Positions 1 through 7,827 of a DNA stretch of 64,000 nucleotides are shown one piece after another. The DNA lies in contig NZ_CBDAQN010000001.1 in assembly GCF_965199065.1 (NCBI RefSeq), positions 310,001 to 374,000 on the forward strand, read 5' to 3'. Both the position numbers and the translations under genes were made by a program. The notes beneath the pieces are model-generated. The model made no database searches. It was not told the origin of the DNA and saw only the letters and a list, made by a program, of their open reading frames with translations. The stretch's first letter is position 1, and each line of letters begins with the position of its first letter. Origin of the DNA: Acidisoma sp965199065 (GTDB lineage: Bacteria; Pseudomonadota; Alphaproteobacteria; Acetobacterales; Acetobacteraceae).

Positions 1-213
1 GGGCGGCACGGAGCTTGGACGGAAGAGCGTCCAGAAGAAGATCGCCGCCAGTGTGAAGGCTGGCATCAGCTGTGCCTGCCCCGGAAGGCCGAACGGGGCC
101 GTGAGCAGGATCATGCCGATGATCGTGGTGCCGGCGGGGAAGCCGAGGCGCGCGGCCCTGTCCAGTCTTTGGCCCCAGCTGCTCCGCGGCCGGATGCCGG
201 GCAACTTGTCCAC
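1..213 (-). CDS. mreD: MreD, rod shape-determining membrane protein (N-terminal part, runs off the window)
   Basis: This is the first 71 codons of MreD, the small polytopic inner-membrane partner of MreC in the elongation machinery. The frame opens with GTG at 213, three bases after the mreC stop, and reads VDKLPGIRPRSSWGQRL, then hydrophobic stretches (TTIIGMILLTAPFGLPGQ and LAAIFFWTLFRPSSVPP), the usual look of the first MreD membrane segments in Acetobacteraceae. The gene continues past base 1 of the window. It is the last visible gene of an mreB-GFA-mreC-mreD operon. The assignment rests on the position behind mreC and on this hydrophobic pattern. Confidence 0.75.
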   Translation of the reverse strand, partial: MDKLPGIRPRSSWGQRLDRAARLGFPAGTTIIGMILLTAPFGLPGQAQLMPAFTLAAIFFWTLFRPSSVPP

Positions 214-216
214 GCG

Positions 217-1080
217 TCACCGGCCCAGATTGTGCTGCCGGCCAAGCGGCGCTTCGGGTGCCACGACCGTGGTGTCGCCGTAGTCGAACAACCGGACCAT
301 GGCGAGGTGGTCGAGGTCCGCTTCCGGATAGACCTGGGCCACATGATCGGCGTTGTAGTGGACCGTCCCGAGCGGCAAGCCGGTCGGAAAGGCGCCCGCC
401 GCGGCGCTCGTCACCACGCGCTCGCCTTCGACCGGGGCTTCCCCTTCCGGCCAATACGTCAGAACCGGGAAGGCGCCGTTGGTGCCTTCCATGATCGCGT
501 GCCCGCCGCTGGTTTCCAACACCACGGGAATGCGGCTGTTGATGTCGGTGATGAGCAGCACGCGGGCGCTGCGGGTGCCGACCTCGGTGACGCGGCCGAC
601 CACACCTCGGTTATCGAGGGCGATTTCGCCCTTGACGATATGGTGCGGCGGGGTCACCGCCAGCAGGACGGAGCGGGCATAGACGCCGCCTGAGTCCGCA
701 ACCACCGGGGCAGTGGTGAAGACCGGAGCCGCCGGCGGCATCCAGTTCAGCTCTGCCTTGAACTCCTGATTTTCCGCCTGCAGCGCCAAGGCGGCGGCTT
801 GCCAGCGACGGAGGTTTTCGTTCTCCGCCCGCAGCCGGACGTTCTCTGCCCGCATGTTCCAGAGCTCGGCGATGTCGCCGCCGAAGCCGCGCACATCCGC
901 CAGCGGCTGAGCCATGCTGGCGTAGATCGGCGAGAGGATGTCGGTCAGGGCGACGCGTACTTCGACGGCCAGAACCGCATCGGCCTTCCCGATCAGCATC
1001 AATCCGAACGCGGCGGCGATCAGGACTGGAAGGGACAGTTTTTCCAGCGCTTGGCGGACGGGAACAGACAGCCGTATCAC
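217..1080 (-). CDS. mreC: MreC, rod shape-determining protein
   Basis: MreC is a bitopic periplasmic scaffold that links the MreB filament to the lateral wall synthesis enzymes. The protein has one N-terminal membrane helix (LPVLIAAAFGLMLIGKAD), then a coiled coil rich in Ala, Glu and Arg (about residues 60-105, LWNMRAENVRLRAENENLRR), then the beta-barrel domain with the family motif GRVTEVGTRSARVLLITD. I start it at GTG 1080 (VIRLSVPVRQALEKL), which has GGAG 11 bases upstream and matches the usual N-terminus; the frame is open to a TTG at 1104, giving 295 instead of 287 residues. It lies 161 bases after the GFA-family gene and three bases before mreD. Confidence 0.9.
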   Translation of the reverse strand: MIRLSVPVRQALEKLSLPVLIAAAFGLMLIGKADAVLAVEVRVALTDILSPIYASMAQPLADVRGFGGDIAELWNMRAENVRLRAENENLRRWQAAALALQAENQEFKAELNWMPPAAPVFTTAPVVADSGGVYARSVLLAVTPPHHIVKGEIALDNRGVVGRVTEVGTRSARVLLITDINSRIPVVLETSGGHAIMEGTNGAFPVLTYWPEGEAPVEGERVVTSAAAGAFPTGLPLGTVHYNADHVAQVYPEADLDHLAMVRLFDYGDTTVVAPEAPLGRQHNLGR

Positions 1081-1241
1081 CTTGCCCGCATCTCCGATCG
1101 CCAACCTTTGGAAGATGGGGGCTATACGCGCGGGCGCGCCGATAATCGAATATTAAATGTGCCCGAGGTATCTCGGCTGCCCCGCAGCCATGACGGGGAG
1201 CGCTCGATCTGGCCATTGCCTCGGCGGCAATCTCGGAGGTC

Positions 1242-1664
1242 TCATTCCGAAGCCGCTTTCTGGCCGATGACCCGGGGCTCCCGCACATAGCCGAAGCCGG
1301 GTCCGCCCGACCAGGCGCGTCCGTCCGGATAGCGGAGTTCGATGCCGGCGAGGTCGCCTTCATCCGCCAGCGACATATTGACGCCGGTCTGGACGTTGCC
1401 GAATTTCGAGATGGCGCTTGCCGTCAGAGTGAAATGCGTCGTCGCACCGCATCGGCCGCAGAAGTGGATTTCCGCGGCCGGATCATCTTTGTCTTCCCGG
1501 CTATAGTCTTCGGTCGCGCCCTCGATGCTGACATCGGCGGGGTGGAAATAGGACCAGCGGGCGCCGGACTTGCGGCAGAGCGTGCAATTGCACTCGTTGA
1601 TGAAGTCCGGTCGCTTTGCCACGTCGATGCGGACCTGACCGCAGAGGCAGGTGAGTTTCAGCAT
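1242..1664 (-). CDS. GFA/CENP-V family zinc protein
   Basis: A 140-residue protein of the GFA (glutathione-dependent formaldehyde-activating) fold family. Seven cysteines sit in the family pattern: C6-x-C8, C25-x-C27-x2-C30 and C69-x2-C72, which bind one structural and one catalytic zinc in characterised members. Typical neighbours of those motifs are present (CTLCRKSGA and FCGRCGATTHF). The substrate is unknown; many family members have no glutathione or formaldehyde role, so the enzyme name should not be transferred. It is placed 33 bases after mreB and before mreC on the same strand, so it probably shares the mre transcript. That position is unusual for the operon. Confidence 0.85.
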   Translation of the reverse strand: MLKLTCLCGQVRIDVAKRPDFINECNCTLCRKSGARWSYFHPADVSIEGATEDYSREDKDDPAAEIHFCGRCGATTHFTLTASAISKFGNVQTGVNMSLADEGDLAGIELRYPDGRAWSGGPGFGYVREPRVIGQKAASE

Positions 1665-1697
1665 GACCGTCGTCTCTCAGCGGCAGCGCCCGGCGGC

Positions 1698-2741
1698 TTA
1701 ATACATCGTCGTCAGCACGTTCTGCAGGCGCTTCATCTCCTCCAGCGCGCGGCCGGTGCCGAGCGCCACGCATTGCAGCGGCTCCTCGGCGACCACGACC
1801 GGAAGCCCCGTCTCGTCCCGCAGCACCTGATCGAGCCGGTGCAGCAGCGCGCCGCCGCCGGTCAGCACGATGCCCTTGTCGACGATGTCGGCGGAAAGTT
1901 CAGGCGGCGTATTTTCCAGCGCCACCTTCACCGCCTCGACGATCGCGCTGACCGGTTCGGCGAGGCTCTCGGCGATCTGCCGCTGGCTCACCATGACCTC
2001 GCGCGGCACGCCGTGCATGAGGTCGCGGCCCTTGACCTCGCGGTAGGGGCCGTCGATGCCCGGCGCGTCCGTCATCGCGGCGCCGATATCCATCTTGATC
2101 CGCTCGGCGGTGCTCTCGCCGATGAGCAGGTTATGGTTGCGGCGGATGTAGCTGATGATCGCCTCGTCCAGCTTGTCGCCGCCCGTGCGGACGCTGCGGG
2201 CATAGACGATGCCGCCGAGCGAGATCACGGCGACCTCGGTGGTGCCTCCACCGATATCCACCACCATGCTGCCCGAGGGCTCGGTCACCGGCAGGCCGGC
2301 GCCGATCGCGGCGGCCATCGGTTCCTCGATGAGCAGCACCTTGCGGGCGCCGGCGCTCTCGGCGCTTTCCTGGATCGCCCGCCGCTCGACGGCCGTCGAG
2401 CCCGAGGGCACGCAGACGATGATGAGCGGGCTCGCGAAGCCGCGGCGATGGTGCACCTTGCGGATGAAGTGCTTGATCATCTCCTCGGCGACCTCGAAAT
2501 CGGCAATGACGCCGTCCCGCATCGGGCGGATGGCCTGGATGTTTCCGGGCGTGCGGCCGAGCATGCTCTTGGCCTCTTCACCCACGGCCAGCACCTGCTT
2601 CTTGCCGCGCACATCGGCGATGGCGACGACGGAGGGCTCGTTCAGCACGATGCCGCGGCCTTTGACATAAACGAGGGTGTTTGCCGTCCCGAGGTCGATC
2701 GCCATGTCGGCGGACATCATTCCGAGAAGCCGAGAGAACAT
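1698..2741 (-). CDS. mreB: MreB, actin-like rod shape-determining protein
   Basis: MreB polymerises under the inner membrane and directs lateral peptidoglycan synthesis. The 347-residue protein shows the actin-fold nucleotide motifs in order: phosphate 1 (DLGTANTLVYV from residue 16), the connect region, phosphate 2 (DIGGGTTEVAVISLGG) and the adenosine motif (VLTGGGALL). An N-terminal amphipathic MFSRLLGMM segment suits membrane binding. I chose ATG 2741 because GGAAGG lies 10 bases upstream; the frame also has an ATG at 2759 that would add MEGSVF. It is the first gene of the mre operon and is transcribed away from scpB, from the 171-base gap at 2742-2912. Confidence 0.97.
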   Translation of the reverse strand: MFSRLLGMMSADMAIDLGTANTLVYVKGRGIVLNEPSVVAIADVRGKKQVLAVGEEAKSMLGRTPGNIQAIRPMRDGVIADFEVAEEMIKHFIRKVHHRRGFASPLIIVCVPSGSTAVERRAIQESAESAGARKVLLIEEPMAAAIGAGLPVTEPSGSMVVDIGGGTTEVAVISLGGIVYARSVRTGGDKLDEAIISYIRRNHNLLIGESTAERIKMDIGAAMTDAPGIDGPYREVKGRDLMHGVPREVMVSQRQIAESLAEPVSAIVEAVKVALENTPPELSADIVDKGIVLTGGGALLHRLDQVLRDETGLPVVVAEEPLQCVALGTGRALEEMKRLQNVLTTMY

Positions 2742-2912
2742 AAAGACCGAACCTTCCACGCGCGCAGCACCGCGCGGGGCTTACCCGTGGGGGAATGCGA
2801 TCACAAGAGGGCGCCAGCCTCAGCCAGCCACGCGGGTGCTTGCCGTGATCCGGGGATTCACCTACCGCTTCGTGTCAGGAGCATGGACCGACTCCATGGG
2901 CGTGACCTTCCG

Positions 2913-3551
2913 ATGACGGTATCCGACGACAGTCTTCGCCTCGCCGAGGCGCTCATCTTCGCTTCCGCGGCACCGGTGACGCTGCGGGCTCTGACTGGCC
3001 TCCTGCCCGAAGAGGACGAGGCGGAGGAGGTTCTTGCCGGCCTGCGCGACCTCTACGCCGGCCGAGGGGTGGAACTGGTGGAGGTCGCGGGCGGCTTTCA
3101 GTTCCGCACCGCGGCCGATCTGGCCCCACGCCTGACCCGTATCATCGAGGTGCCGCGCCGCCTGCCTCGCGTCGCGATGGAGACGCTCGCCATCATTGCC
3201 TACAAGCAGCCTGTCACGCGCGGCGAGATCGAGGAGGTGCGCGGCACCGCACTCTCCCAGAACACCATCGACGCGTTGCTTGAGGCGGAGCTGATCGCCC
3301 CCTGCGGCCGCAAGGACGGGCCCGGCCGGCCGACGCTCTGGGCGACGACGCCGGCGTTCCTCGCGAAATTCGGGCTCAAGTCGCTCAAGGATCTCCCCCG
3401 CCGCGAGGACCTCATGAACGACACCGCGCTGATGGCGGCGGCTCCCCAGGCCGACGTGGCCGAGGAAGCCCCCGCCGAGGAAGCCCACGCCGAGGAAACA
3501 CTCGTCAGGGAGCCTCAGACCGAAGAGCCTGGAGCGGACCAAGGCGCCTGA
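2913..3551 (+). CDS. scpB: ScpB, segregation and condensation protein B
   Basis: ScpB is a winged-helix kleisin-associated subunit of the SMC-ScpAB condensin complex. The 212-residue protein carries the family core LRLAEALIFASAAPVTLR near the start and the very conserved ETLAIIAYKQPVTRGEIEEVRG near the middle, followed by GRKDGPGRPTLWATT. Its last 40 residues are an acidic, Glu/Ala-rich tail with imperfect EEA repeats. The start is ATG 2913 (MTVSDDSLRLAEAL); an in-frame ATG at 2883 is possible but its AGGAG is only one base away. The usual partner scpA is not next to it. It heads a plus-strand run with tatB, tatC and serS. Confidence 0.92.
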   Translation: MTVSDDSLRLAEALIFASAAPVTLRALTGLLPEEDEAEEVLAGLRDLYAGRGVELVEVAGGFQFRTAADLAPRLTRIIEVPRRLPRVAMETLAIIAYKQPVTRGEIEEVRGTALSQNTIDALLEAELIAPCGRKDGPGRPTLWATTPAFLAKFGLKSLKDLPRREDLMNDTALMAAAPQADVAEEAPAEEAHAEETLVREPQTEEPGADQGA

Positions 3552-3608
3552 GGTTTCCCAACCCCGGACTTCCTGCTAGCAGTCCCGTCGGGGGAGCAAC
3601 CGGCAAGC

Positions 3609-4121
3609 ATGTTCGATTTTCTGTCCTGGCCGCATATCGCCGTCATCGCGGCGGCCGCTTTGATCTTCATCGGCCCGAAGGATATGCCGGTGGCGATCCG
3701 CTCGATCACCACCATGCTCAAGAAGGCGCGCCGCATGGCGGGCGACTTCCAGGGCCAGATGGACGAGCTGGTGAAGGAGGCCAACCTTCAGGAGGTTCGG
3801 GACGGCATCGCGGAACTCCGCGGCGGCCTCAACGTCCGCCATCAGATCGGCCGGATGATCGACCCGGACAACACCATCAAGTCCGCGTTCAGCGACCCGC
3901 TGTCGACGACAACGCCCATCGCCGCCGGGCGGCCATCGAGCCCCGCCTCCGAGCCGGTGGAGAGCGTCGCCGTGGGTCAGTTCCCGGAATACACCATCGC
4001 CCGGCCGGAGGATCTGGAACCTGCCATGGCAGGTGAGCCGCAGCGCCCTGCCTTCGTTCCGCCCGGTATCAGCTTGACGGAACAGCGCCCGGCCTTCATC
4101 CCGCCCGGTATCCGCCGGTAA
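3609..4121 (+). CDS. tatB: TatB, Sec-independent protein translocase subunit
   Basis: TatB with TatC forms the receptor for folded proteins carrying twin-arginine signal peptides. The 170-residue protein has the N-terminal membrane helix (WPHIAVIAAAALIFIGPKDMP), the family GPK hinge, and an amphipathic helix (SITTMLKKARRMAGDFQGQMDEL). The rest is a low-complexity tail. It ends with two near copies of QRPAF(V/I)PPGI, coded by about 30-base repeats at 4041-4070 and 4084-4113. It follows scpB by 57 bases and precedes tatC by 33. No tatA is present between scpB and tatC, where it is often found. Confidence 0.93.
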   Translation: MFDFLSWPHIAVIAAAALIFIGPKDMPVAIRSITTMLKKARRMAGDFQGQMDELVKEANLQEVRDGIAELRGGLNVRHQIGRMIDPDNTIKSAFSDPLSTTTPIAAGRPSSPASEPVESVAVGQFPEYTIARPEDLEPAMAGEPQRPAFVPPGISLTEQRPAFIPPGIRR

Positions 4122-4154
4122 CGGCACTCACCTGAACATCCGAGGCAGCCGTTC

Positions 4155-4946
4155 GTGGCCCGCGACGACAACGACATCATCGACGACAAGCCGATGCCCC
4201 TGCTGGACCATCTGTCCGAGCTGCGTCGCCGGCTCCTATGGTCAGGCGTTGGCTTCATCATCGCCTTCCTGATCTGCTACCACTTCTCCTTCCAGATTTA
4301 CTCCTTCATCGCCCATCCGCTGGTGGAGGTGCTCAAAAGCCGCGGGCAGACGCCACGCCTCATCTACACCCAGCTGTACGAAGCGTTCTTCACCTACATC
4401 AAGGTCTCGGTCTACGCGGCCTTCTTCGTTTCTTTTCCGCTCATCTCGACCCAGCTCTGGCTGTTCATCGCTCCGGGCCTCTACCGCAGCGAGAAGAAGG
4501 CGCTGCTGCCCTTTATCGCCGCCACGCCCATACTGTTCCTCGCGGGCGCCGCGCTCGCCTACTACTTCATCTTCCCCATCGCCTTTCGCTTCTTCCTGAG
4601 CTTCCAGACGCCCTCCGCCCATCCGGCGGCGGACGGCATGCAGATCGAGCTGATGGCGCGCGTGTCCGATTACCTCGGCCTCGTCATGAAGCTGGTCTTC
4701 GCTTTCGGCGTTGCCTTCGAGCTGCCGGTGGCGCTCACGCTGATGGGCAAGGTCGGCATCATCCGCTCCAAGACGCTGAAGAAATTCCGGCGCTACGCCT
4801 ATGTCGGCTGCTTCGTGATCGCCGCGATCCTGACGCCGCCGGATGTGCTCACCCAGACCGGTCTCGCCGTGCCGCTGATCCTGCTTTACGAGATATCGAT
4901 CTTCTCGGTTCGTCTTGTGGAACCAAAGCTGGATGAGGACGTATAA
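4155..4946 (+). CDS. tatC: TatC, Sec-independent protein translocase subunit
   Basis: TatC is the six-helix inner-membrane core of the twin-arginine translocase and binds the RR signal motif. The 263-residue protein has the signature LLDHLSELRRRLLWS after a short cytoplasmic N-terminus, hydrophobic segments spaced for six helices, the conserved LFIAPGLYRSEKK loop and FELPVALTLMGKVGI. The start is GTG at 4155, with a GAGGCAGCC stretch upstream. It sits between tatB and serS on one strand, a common alphaproteobacterial order. Confidence 0.96.
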   Translation: MARDDNDIIDDKPMPLLDHLSELRRRLLWSGVGFIIAFLICYHFSFQIYSFIAHPLVEVLKSRGQTPRLIYTQLYEAFFTYIKVSVYAAFFVSFPLISTQLWLFIAPGLYRSEKKALLPFIAATPILFLAGAALAYYFIFPIAFRFFLSFQTPSAHPAADGMQIELMARVSDYLGLVMKLVFAFGVAFELPVALTLMGKVGIIRSKTLKKFRRYAYVGCFVIAAILTPPDVLTQTGLAVPLILLYEISIFSVRLVEPKLDEDV

Positions 4947-4979
4947 CCGTTCCCTCCGACTGACCGAGAACCTCCAGCC

Positions 4980-6248
4980 ATGCATGACATCCGCGCCATC
5001 CGTCTCGATCCCGCTGGCTTTGACGCGGCGATGTCGCGGCGCGGGCTCGGCGCCCAGAGCGAGGCGATCCTGGCGCTCGACGCCAGCCGCCGCGCAAACC
5101 TCGGGCTGCTCCAGGAAAAGCAGGCGAAGCGGAACGAGTTGTCCCGCGAGATCGGTCGGGCAAAGCGCGAGGGCAACGTGACCGAGGCGCTGGAGGCTCA
5201 GGCCGTCACCCTCCGCATCGAGATGGATCTACTGCAATCGCAGGCCGATGAGGTCGACGCGCAGATCAAGGGCGTGCTCGAGGCGCTGCCCAACATACTC
5301 GCGGCCGACGTGCCGGAGGGGCGCGAGGAGAGCGCCAACGTGGTCCTGAAAACCTGGGGCGAGCCACCTGCCTTCGATTTCGCGCCGCGCCAGCATTTCG
5401 AGTTGGGCGAGGCGCTCGGGCTGATGGATTTCGCCAGCGCCGCCAAGCTCGCCGGATCGCGCTTCACCGTGTTGCGTGGGCCGCTCGCGCGGCTGGAGCG
5501 GGCGCTCGGTCAGTTCATGATCGACCTCCACACGACGGAGCACGGCTACGAGGAGATGGTGGTGCCGTCGCTGGTGAACGACGCCACCGCCTACGGCACG
5601 TCGCAACTGCCGAAGTTCGCCGAGGACCTGTTCCGCACCACGGACGGGCGCTGGCTCATTCCGACGGCGGAGGTGCCGCTCACCAACATGGCGGCCGGCG
5701 AGATCACGCCGGTGGCGCGCCTTCCCTGGCGGATGACGGCGCTGACGGATTGTTTCCGCAGCGAGGCGGGGTCCGCCGGGCGCGATACGCGCGGCATGTT
5801 GCGTCAGCACCAGTTCCGCAAGGTGGAGATGGTCTCCATCACCCACCCGGATGCAAGCGCCGACGAGCATGAGCGCATGACCCGCTGTGCCGAGACGGTG
5901 CTGGAGCGGCTGGGGCTGCCGTACCGCCGGATGCTTCTTTGCTCGGGGGACACAGGGTTCGGTGCGGCGAAGACCTTCGATCTGGAGGTCTGGTTGCCGG
6001 GGCAGGGCGCGTGGCGGGAGATCAGTTCCTGCTCCAACATGCGGGACTTCCAGGCGAGGCGGATGAACGCGCGGTTCCGCGCGGCCGACGGCAAGACGCT
6101 GGGGTTCGTCCATACGCTCAACGGCTCGGGTCTCGCGGTCGGCCGCGCGCTGATCGCGGTGATGGAGACCTGTCAGCAGGCTGATGGCTCGATCATCGTG
6201 CCGGAGGCGCTGGGTCCATACATGGGCGGGATTGTTCGCATCGGCTAA
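4980..6248 (+). CDS. serS: Seryl-tRNA synthetase
   Basis: SerS charges tRNA-Ser (and tRNA-Sec where present) with serine. The 422-residue class II enzyme has the N-terminal tRNA-binding coiled coil (about residues 40-105), motif 2 (FRSEAGSAGRDTRGMLRQHQ) and motif 3 (GSGLAVGRALIAVMET). Length is normal for bacterial SerRS. ATG 4980 starts MHDIRAIRLDPAGFD, the standard family N-terminus. The gene ends at a small AAGGAA/TTCC hairpin followed by four Ts, and converges on the minus-strand glycosyltransferase at 6301. Confidence 0.97.
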   Translation: MHDIRAIRLDPAGFDAAMSRRGLGAQSEAILALDASRRANLGLLQEKQAKRNELSREIGRAKREGNVTEALEAQAVTLRIEMDLLQSQADEVDAQIKGVLEALPNILAADVPEGREESANVVLKTWGEPPAFDFAPRQHFELGEALGLMDFASAAKLAGSRFTVLRGPLARLERALGQFMIDLHTTEHGYEEMVVPSLVNDATAYGTSQLPKFAEDLFRTTDGRWLIPTAEVPLTNMAAGEITPVARLPWRMTALTDCFRSEAGSAGRDTRGMLRQHQFRKVEMVSITHPDASADEHERMTRCAETVLERLGLPYRRMLLCSGDTGFGAAKTFDLEVWLPGQGAWREISSCSNMRDFQARRMNARFRAADGKTLGFVHTLNGSGLAVGRALIAVMETCQQADGSIIVPEALGPYMGGIVRIG

Positions 6249-6266
6249 GGAAGCGGTGGTTCCTTT
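6247..6266 (+). terminator. Possible weak terminator after serS
   Basis: AAGGAA at 6247-6252 pairs with TTCCTT at 6260-6265 around a seven-base loop and runs into a short T tract. It overlaps the serS stop codon and lies in the convergent gap between serS and the next gene. The stem is short and AT-rich, so this is tentative. Confidence 0.35.
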
Positions 6267-6300
6267 TCTCGACAAGAAGCCGCTGCCTGTTCTCTGTAGC

Positions 6301-7827
6301 TTAGCCGGCTGCCGCCTTGGGCACCCATATCGTGAACTCCGGGGTGCGGAGAGAGATCGTGTAGTTTGCCAGAAGGGTCTGCAGGAACAGCATCGTGTAG
6401 CGTGCATGCGTCCGCGTCGGCGGTTCCGGCCTGTCGTAGTCGCCGATTTCGACCATACCGAGCCGCCTGTCCTTGACCAGCTCGACGATGTCACTCTCTT
6501 TGATCCTGCCCAGCCTGATCTGGTCACGGACGAAATAGGGATCGAAGGCCGATGCCTTTCCTGCACGCTCACACATGAGCAGGTTTTCGCAGACAACGGG
6601 AGAGGACGAGCTTCTGAGAAGCTTAACGCCTCTGGCAAAGTCATCCTGCATCTGAGGGAGATTGCGCCACTCGCTCAGGCCCACGGAGATTTTTCTGGGC
6701 AGCAGGCAAGCCGGCAGCAGCACCAGAAGCAGCAGCAAGGCAACGGATCGTCTCGCCGGTAAGGCGGGCGTCCGTTGAAAATAATCTTCGTAGGCAATGA
6801 CGACGATGACGCAGTTCAGGACCATGGCCTCGAAGAACATATTGCCTCCGGTGCCATCTCCTCCCGAGAGTACAAGGCCCAGACCGTGCGCGGCCAGCCA
6901 TGCCAGTATCAGAGGCCGGCGCTCGACCGAGGCCCGGTTGCGAAACGCCCAGACAGCCGCAATCCCGACGTAGGGCAGAAAGACCAGAAGATACAGACCG
7001 CCTTGCGACACTGCGTCAGCGACGCGGTAGGCGCGCCCGCGCATGAGATCGGACAGAAAGTACGGCCCGTCGATGACGTGAGTCGCCAGGAGCAACACGG
7101 CGACCGACACCAGTCCAGCGGTCGCCCAATAAAACAGCGGTCGCCATGCACGGCCGATGAGCAAGCTCAACCCTGCTCCAATCGGTAGAGCGACAAGATT
7201 CTGCTTCGTGAAGAGCGCGATCACGAACAGAGCCGCGGACAGGCATCCGCTGCGGGCCGATCTTGGATGCTTTATCAAAACGTAAAACGCGGTGACCTCG
7301 AAGGCCATCCCCAGCAGTTGGGGATCGTTGACCCCGATGCGGTTCGGCATCCAGACTTCGAGCAGCAAGACAAAGAGCAGCGCCGCGCAGGCGCCGGCAT
7401 AGCCTGTCGTGGTGAACAGCCTCGTTACCAGCCGGATGACCCAGCAAACGACGGCCAGGGAGACGAGGGAGATGATCCGGCCGGTCGTCGTGACGCTACC
7501 TGTCAGCCAGCTCAACAACCCGATCAGATGGAACGACAGCGGCGGATAGTTGGTGATCTCGAACTTCGGCGGAGCGCTGTACAGAGCGATCAGATATGCG
7601 GCGCTTCGGTCCCGGTAGGCGTTCCACCCTTCATCGTAGTCGAACTGCACATTGGCCGTGACGCGCAGGAGCAGCGGCCAGGCGGTGCCGATGAGGGTCA
7701 CCGCCAGTATCAGCGCGGTCACCCTCCAGAATTCTGCGCCGGATGCCGAAGTCCCAACAGGCGGATGATCAGAACGCCAGGCTCTTCTCAACGCGCCGCT
7801 TGCCTGTCCGTCAGGCAGCCGCCGCAA
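6301..7827 (-). CDS. Integral membrane GT-C type glycosyltransferase (ArnT/PMT-like)
   Basis: A 508-residue polytopic membrane protein with about ten to twelve predicted helices. The first periplasmic loop has an acidic motif (NVQFDYDEGWNAYRDR) and a following TNYPPLSF, the arrangement seen in lipid-phosphosugar-dependent GT-C enzymes (GT39/ArnT/PMT group). A second loop has RIGVNDPQLLGMAF. Such enzymes move a sugar from a polyprenyl-phosphate donor to a periplasmic acceptor; donor and acceptor here are unknown. Its start at 7827 lies inside the 3' end of the preceding heptosyltransferase gene (stop at 7811), a 17-base overlap, so the two are probably one transcript. Confidence 0.7.
   Translation of the reverse strand: MRRLPDGQASGALRRAWRSDHPPVGTSASGAEFWRVTALILAVTLIGTAWPLLLRVTANVQFDYDEGWNAYRDRSAAYLIALYSAPPKFEITNYPPLSFHLIGLLSWLTGSVTTTGRIISLVSLAVVCWVIRLVTRLFTTTGYAGACAALLFVLLLEVWMPNRIGVNDPQLLGMAFEVTAFYVLIKHPRSARSGCLSAALFVIALFTKQNLVALPIGAGLSLLIGRAWRPLFYWATAGLVSVAVLLLATHVIDGPYFLSDLMRGRAYRVADAVSQGGLYLLVFLPYVGIAAVWAFRNRASVERRPLILAWLAAHGLGLVLSGGDGTGGNMFFEAMVLNCVIVVIAYEDYFQRTPALPARRSVALLLLLVLLPACLLPRKISVGLSEWRNLPQMQDDFARGVKLLRSSSSPVVCENLLMCERAGKASAFDPYFVRDQIRLGRIKESDIVELVKDRRLGMVEIGDYDRPEPPTRTHARYTMLFLQTLLANYTISLRTPEFTIWVPKAAAG

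Noticed and set aside
1434..2912. Long plus-strand open frame running through mreB into scpB
   Set aside because: It is antisense to clear mreB and joined in frame to scpB; codon pattern in GC-rich DNA leaves the opposite strand open. Only the part from 2913 is a real gene.
4041..4113. CRISPR-like or mobile repeat at the end of tatB
   Set aside because: Only two imperfect in-frame copies coding the same peptide; this is an internal protein repeat.
5229..6644. 471-codon open frame antisense to serS
   Set aside because: No recognisable motif, and serS has full class II motifs on the plus strand.
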